From Streptomyces sp. NBC_00536 (lineage in GTDB: Bacteria; Actinomycetota; Actinomycetes; Streptomycetales; Streptomycetaceae), in the NCBI RefSeq assembly GCF_036346295.1, contig NZ_CP107819.1:2108001-2172000 (forward strand): a stretch of 64,000 nucleotides of DNA, read 5' to 3'. This document shows positions 60,786 through 64,000 of the stretch, piece after piece (position 1 is the stretch's first letter; every line of letters starts with the position of its first letter). Under the pieces are notes generated by a model that had not been told where the DNA came from, did no database searches, and saw only the letters and a program-made list of their open reading frames with translations. The translations under genes and the position numbers were made by a program.

Positions 60786-61820
60786 ATGGAGCTGATTGCA
60801 TCCAATCCGCGGTCGCATCCGGAGTCGCATCCGCAGGCAGGTCCGGAGCCGGGCCTACGGGTCGTACTGGACCGGGCGCGGGGTGCCCTGCTCGGTCTCG
60901 CGGTGGGCGACGCGCTGGGCGCTCCGGCGGAGAACATGAAGCCGTCCGAGATCCGGGCCAAGTGGGGCCGTATCGAAGGCTTCGTGTCGGACGACCCGGC
61001 CGGTACGGACGACACCGAGTACGCGATCTTCTCCGGCCTGCTGCTGGCCCGGCACGGGTCGGCGCTCACCGTCGCGCACGTCGAACGGGCCTGGCACCAC
61101 TGGATCGCGGACCTGGACGAAGGCCCCTTCCGGGGCGCGGGCTTCTCGGAGCGCGGCACCCTGGAGAACCTGCGGCGGGGGCTCGCCGCGCCGATCTCCG
61201 CGCAGCACCGGCACGCGTGGTCGGACGGACTGGCCATGCGGGCCGCCCCGTTCGGGGTCTTCGCGGCCGGACGCCCCGCCGAGGCCGCCCGGCTCGTCGC
61301 GATCGACGGCTCCGTCAGCCACGACGGCGAGGGCATCTACGGCGGCCAGGCCGTCGCGGCGGGCGTGGCCGCGGCCATGGCGGGCGGATCCCCGGCCTCG
61401 GTGGTCTCCGCGGCCCTGTCCGTCATCCCCTCGGACTCCTGGACCGCCCGCTCCCTGCGCCGGGCCGTGACCGCCGCCCCGCGCGGCGAACGGGCGGTGC
61501 GCTCCGCGGTGGTCATCGGCGGCTACCCGTGGACGGACCTGGCGCCGGAGGCGGTGGGCCTGGCCTTCGGCGCCTTCGCCTCGTGCGGCGGGGACTTCGC
61601 GGGCTCCGTCCTGACCGCCGTCAACATGGGCCGCGACGCCGACACCACGGCGGCCGTCGCGGGCGCCCTGGCCGGCGCGCTGTCCGGAGCCGCCGCCATC
61701 CCCGCCGCGTGGTCCTCGGTGATCGGCCCGGTCCGGGGCAGCTGCCTGCCCTCGATGCGGGGCTACCACGTCCTGGACATCGCGGACCTCCTCACCCCGG
61801 AAACCGAGCCCCCCAGATGA
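60786..61820 (+). CDS. ADP-ribosylglycohydrolase (first of three)
   Basis: The 344-residue protein has the DraG/ARH fold with RARGALLGLAVGDALGAPAE, GTDDTEYAIFSGLLLARHG (first Asp pair for Mg2+) and AVNMGRDADTTAAVAGALAG (DxDT second metal motif). It should remove ADP-ribose from proteins or small molecules. ATG 60786 has GGAGAGG upstream. The N-terminus contains a small repeat SHPESHP from hexamer-like DNA. The ATGA overlap with the second gene makes a coupled trio. Confidence 0.92.
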   Translation: MELIASNPRSHPESHPQAGPEPGLRVVLDRARGALLGLAVGDALGAPAENMKPSEIRAKWGRIEGFVSDDPAGTDDTEYAIFSGLLLARHGSALTVAHVERAWHHWIADLDEGPFRGAGFSERGTLENLRRGLAAPISAQHRHAWSDGLAMRAAPFGVFAAGRPAEAARLVAIDGSVSHDGEGIYGGQAVAAGVAAAMAGGSPASVVSAALSVIPSDSWTARSLRRAVTAAPRGERAVRSAVVIGGYPWTDLAPEAVGLAFGAFASCGGDFAGSVLTAVNMGRDADTTAAVAGALAGALSGAAAIPAAWSSVIGPVRGSCLPSMRGYHVLDIADLLTPETEPPR

Positions 61821-63301
61821 CCACCCCGCTCTCCCCGCCCCCACCCACCGACCCCCCGCGCCCAGACCTGGAACGGCTCCCCGGTACGGACCCGGGCGCG
61901 GGCCCGGAACGGGGCGCGGGCCCGGTACCGGCCCCGGCGGACGCCCGTCTCGCGGGCACGGATCAGGCCCAGGCGGACGTCTGCCCCGCGGGCGCCCGCT
62001 CCGGCGAGCCGGGCACGGTCGTCGGGCATCCCCGGGCGGCCACCCCGGACGGTCTCACGGCCGGGGCCCGCGCGGAGGACCGTACGGCCGAGGACGGACC
62101 CGGGGCCACGACCGGGCCGCAGGCCCCGGCCGGGGCCGGGCCGGACGGCGGGGGTGATGGGGGGCGGCGGATCGAGGGGTTGCTGCTCGGGCTCGCCGCG
62201 GGGGACGCGGCCGGGTGGCCCGCCGCCCGGCACCGGGCCAGCCGGATGCCCGAGTGGACCCGCCGCCTCACCCGCGAGCTGGACACCTTCGCCGAGCAGA
62301 ACGCCACCACCACCCTCCCCGTCCCCATCGCCCTCAACCAGCCCCCCGAACCCCTGCGCCTCGGCCCGAGCGACGACGCCGAGTGGGCGGCCTTCGCCGC
62401 CGAGTCCGTGCTCACCGCCGCCGGCGCGCTGCTGAGCGATCTGAGCCGCTCCCGCCGGATGCGGGCCGCCATCGACCTGGCCTGGAACGCCCTGGCCAGC
62501 GAGGTCGCGGCGGCCGCCGACCGGGCCCCCGAGGTCGAGTCGGCGGTGCTGCCGCTGCGCGCGCGGATCTCCGTACGCGCGGGCCTCGGCAATCTCGCCG
62601 CCGGACTGCGCCCGCCCGCCACGGGCCACGACAACCCGCACTACTTCGACGACGCCGCCTGCGTCCGGGCCTGCGTCCTCGCGGTCGTCCACCCCGGGGA
62701 CCCGGAGGCGGCCGCCGACCTCGCCGAGTTCGACGCCCGCTACACCCAGGACGGCGACGGCGTGCACGGCGCCCGCGCGATGGCCGCCGCCATCGCCACC
62801 GCCCTGGCGGGGGCGGGTACGGACGCCGCCGTGGACGCCGCGCTCGGCCGGCTCCCCGCCGGAACCGAGATCGGCCGCAACGCCCGGCACGCCGTCGCGC
62901 TCGCCCGCGCGAACCCCGACGGCGGCGCCTTCGCCATCGTGCCGCTGCTGGAGCACCAGATCGTGGACCACGTCTACAGCTACGGCATCGCCGCCGCCGA
63001 GACCGTCCCCGTCGCCCTGGCCCTGACCACCGCCGCCCGCGGCCGGGTCGCCGAAGCGGTACCGGCGGCGGCCTGCCTGTCCCGGGTCGCGGACTCGGCC
63101 CCCGCCCTCGCCGGGGCGCTGACCGGCGCCCTCGGCGGCGGCGACTCGATCGCGCCGGCCTGGCGCGACGCCTGCCGCATCCTGTCGGGCTGCGCGCTGC
63201 CCCGCCTCGCCGGTACCGACCTCGTGGCACTCGCCGCCCTGCTCGCGCGTACGGAACTCACCTCACCCAAGACCCACAGCACCCACCACCCCAGGGGATG
63301 A
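61817..63301 (+). CDS. ADP-ribosylglycohydrolase homologue with altered metal sites
   Basis: The 494-residue protein has a Gly/Pro/Ala-rich N-terminal extension of about 110 residues. A degenerate ARH fold follows: RIEGLLLGLAAGDAAGWP, GPSDDAEWAAFAAESVL (in place of TDDT), HGARAMAAAIATALAG and SRVADSAPALAGALTGALGG (in place of RDADTTAA). The conserved Asp residues that bind Mg2+ are largely replaced, so it may be inactive, regulatory or bind ADP-ribose without hydrolysis. ATG 61817 overlaps the first gene by four bases. It ends eight bases before the third gene. Confidence 0.85.
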   Translation: MTTPLSPPPPTDPPRPDLERLPGTDPGAGPERGAGPVPAPADARLAGTDQAQADVCPAGARSGEPGTVVGHPRAATPDGLTAGARAEDRTAEDGPGATTGPQAPAGAGPDGGGDGGRRIEGLLLGLAAGDAAGWPAARHRASRMPEWTRRLTRELDTFAEQNATTTLPVPIALNQPPEPLRLGPSDDAEWAAFAAESVLTAAGALLSDLSRSRRMRAAIDLAWNALASEVAAAADRAPEVESAVLPLRARISVRAGLGNLAAGLRPPATGHDNPHYFDDAACVRACVLAVVHPGDPEAAADLAEFDARYTQDGDGVHGARAMAAAIATALAGAGTDAAVDAALGRLPAGTEIGRNARHAVALARANPDGGAFAIVPLLEHQIVDHVYSYGIAAAETVPVALALTTAARGRVAEAVPAAACLSRVADSAPALAGALTGALGGGDSIAPAWRDACRILSGCALPRLAGTDLVALAALLARTELTSPKTHSTHHPRG

Positions 63302-63308
63302 TTCGGAC

Positions 63309-64000
63309 ATGACCCTCACTCTTGAGGACCGGGCGGCCGGCTGCCTGGTCGGCGCGGCCGTCGGGGACGCGCTCGGCGGCCCGGTGGAGGGCTGGTCCCC
63401 GGACCAGATCGTGGAACGGCACGGCGGCCGGGTGCACGGCATCGTCGGCCCCTGGTACGAGGACTGGCGCACCGCGCGCCCGATCGCGCCGTATCACAAG
63501 GGCGACGGCCACGTCACGGACGACACCTTGATGGCGCACGCGCTGGTACGCGTCTACGAGGCGGTACGCGACCACCTGGACGCCTACGCGGTCGCCGACC
63601 ACCTCGTCCCCGACCTGATGACGCGGCCGCGCTGGATCCCGGAACTGGAGGCCGAGGCCCTGCCCCTGCAACGGATCTTCCTCGCCGAGAAGTGGATCGT
63701 GACCCGGCTCCACTACGGGCACGTGGACCCGCGCGAGGCGGGCAGCGGCAACATCGTCAACTGCGGGGCCGCGATGTACATGGCGCCGGTCGGCATCGTC
63801 AACGCGGGCAATCCGGCGGGTGCCTACGCGGAGGCGCTGGACATCGCGGGCGCCCACCAGTCGTCGTACGGGCGGGAGGCCGCCGGGGTGTTCGCGGCGG
63901 CGGTGGCGGCGGCGTGCGCGCCGGGGGCGACGGCTGCCTCGGTGGTCGCTGCGGCGCTCTCCCTGTCCAAGGACGGCACCCGGTCCGCGATCGCGGCGGT
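63309..64000 (+). CDS. ADP-ribosylglycohydrolase (third, cut off by window end)
   Basis: ATG 63309 opens MTLTLEDRAAGCLVGAAVGD, then ALGGPVEGWSPDQIVERH. The first metal motif is intact as HVTDDTLMAHALVRVYEA, followed by GSGNIVNCGAAMYMAPVGIV and ALDIAGAHQSSYGREAAGVF. The frame is open to the right edge, so only about 230 residues are seen and the C-terminal DxDT motif lies outside. AGGGGATG-like sequence precedes the start, and the second gene ends seven bases before. This copy should be active, unlike the middle one. Confidence 0.92.
   Translation, partial: MTLTLEDRAAGCLVGAAVGDALGGPVEGWSPDQIVERHGGRVHGIVGPWYEDWRTARPIAPYHKGDGHVTDDTLMAHALVRVYEAVRDHLDAYAVADHLVPDLMTRPRWIPELEAEALPLQRIFLAEKWIVTRLHYGHVDPREAGSGNIVNCGAAMYMAPVGIVNAGNPAGAYAEALDIAGAHQSSYGREAAGVFAAAVAAACAPGATAASVVAAALSLSKDGTRSAIAA

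Overview
The window is a single-contig stretch of a high-GC actinomycete chromosome, almost certainly Streptomyces. The evidence is GC-rich third codon positions, many GTG starts and ATGA/GTGA overlaps, twin-arginine and Ala-rich signal peptides, XRE/DUF397 and DUF4360 families, the GCCGGCGTTTGAGGC intergenic repeat, and conserved primary-metabolism genes (pyruvate kinase, gltB/gltD, chorismate mutase, aminopeptidase N). No rRNA, tRNA or CRISPR array was seen.

Layout. (1) 1-2605 is a decayed accessory patch: the end of an unknown gene, an ATP-grasp gene, a 5'-truncated MarR regulator, a SUKH-type gene, an IS5-family remnant and a truncated cation-efflux gene. (2) 2602-18450 is mostly minus-strand core genome: a Ser/Thr kinase fused to an MFS transporter, pyruvate kinase, a SIMPL protein, a Tat-exported 5'-nucleotidase (plus strand), a PLP decarboxylase plus amine N-hydroxylase pair, PepN, chorismate mutase, a two-component system and a secreted trypsin-like protease. 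(3) 18451-28986 is a patchwork of secreted and regulatory genes. It includes a CAP-domain protein carrying seven near-identical propeller-like repeats, a multiply frameshifted tail-fibre-like gene, an XRE/DUF397 pair, tandem DUF4360 proteins, a DUF885 protein and an ISAs1-type remnant.

(4) 28987-42437 is a steroid ring C/D (HIP) degradation locus resembling the KstR2 regulon of mycobacteria and rhodococci. Two SDR genes diverge from echA20-ipdA-ipdB-ipdC. About 3.3 kb further on, ipdF-kstR2-fadA6 diverges from two acyl-CoA dehydrogenase genes. Both divergent promoter regions carry a KstR2-like palindrome. A tyrosine phosphatase, a DEAD-box helicase and a cold-shock gene lie between the halves. 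(5) 42438-53177 holds intergenic repeats, small enzymes, an SDR/PadR divergent pair, a VWA protein, a DUF1906 secreted protein, a repeat protein, a decayed IS that seems to enclose a P-loop kinase gene, and a UTRA-only/GntR pair. (6) 53344-64000 holds gltD-gltB, a VIT/CCC1-type transporter and three consecutive ADP-ribosylglycohydrolase genes, the last running off the window.

The most unusual points are the kinase-MFS fusion, the seven-repeat CAP protein, the split steroid locus with its operators and a leader mini-ORF before ipdC, hexanucleotide tandem repeats at the ends of several genes, and the ADP-ribosylglycohydrolase trio whose middle member has lost its metal-binding motifs. All functional calls come from reading the sequence and remembered family features; no database search was run.
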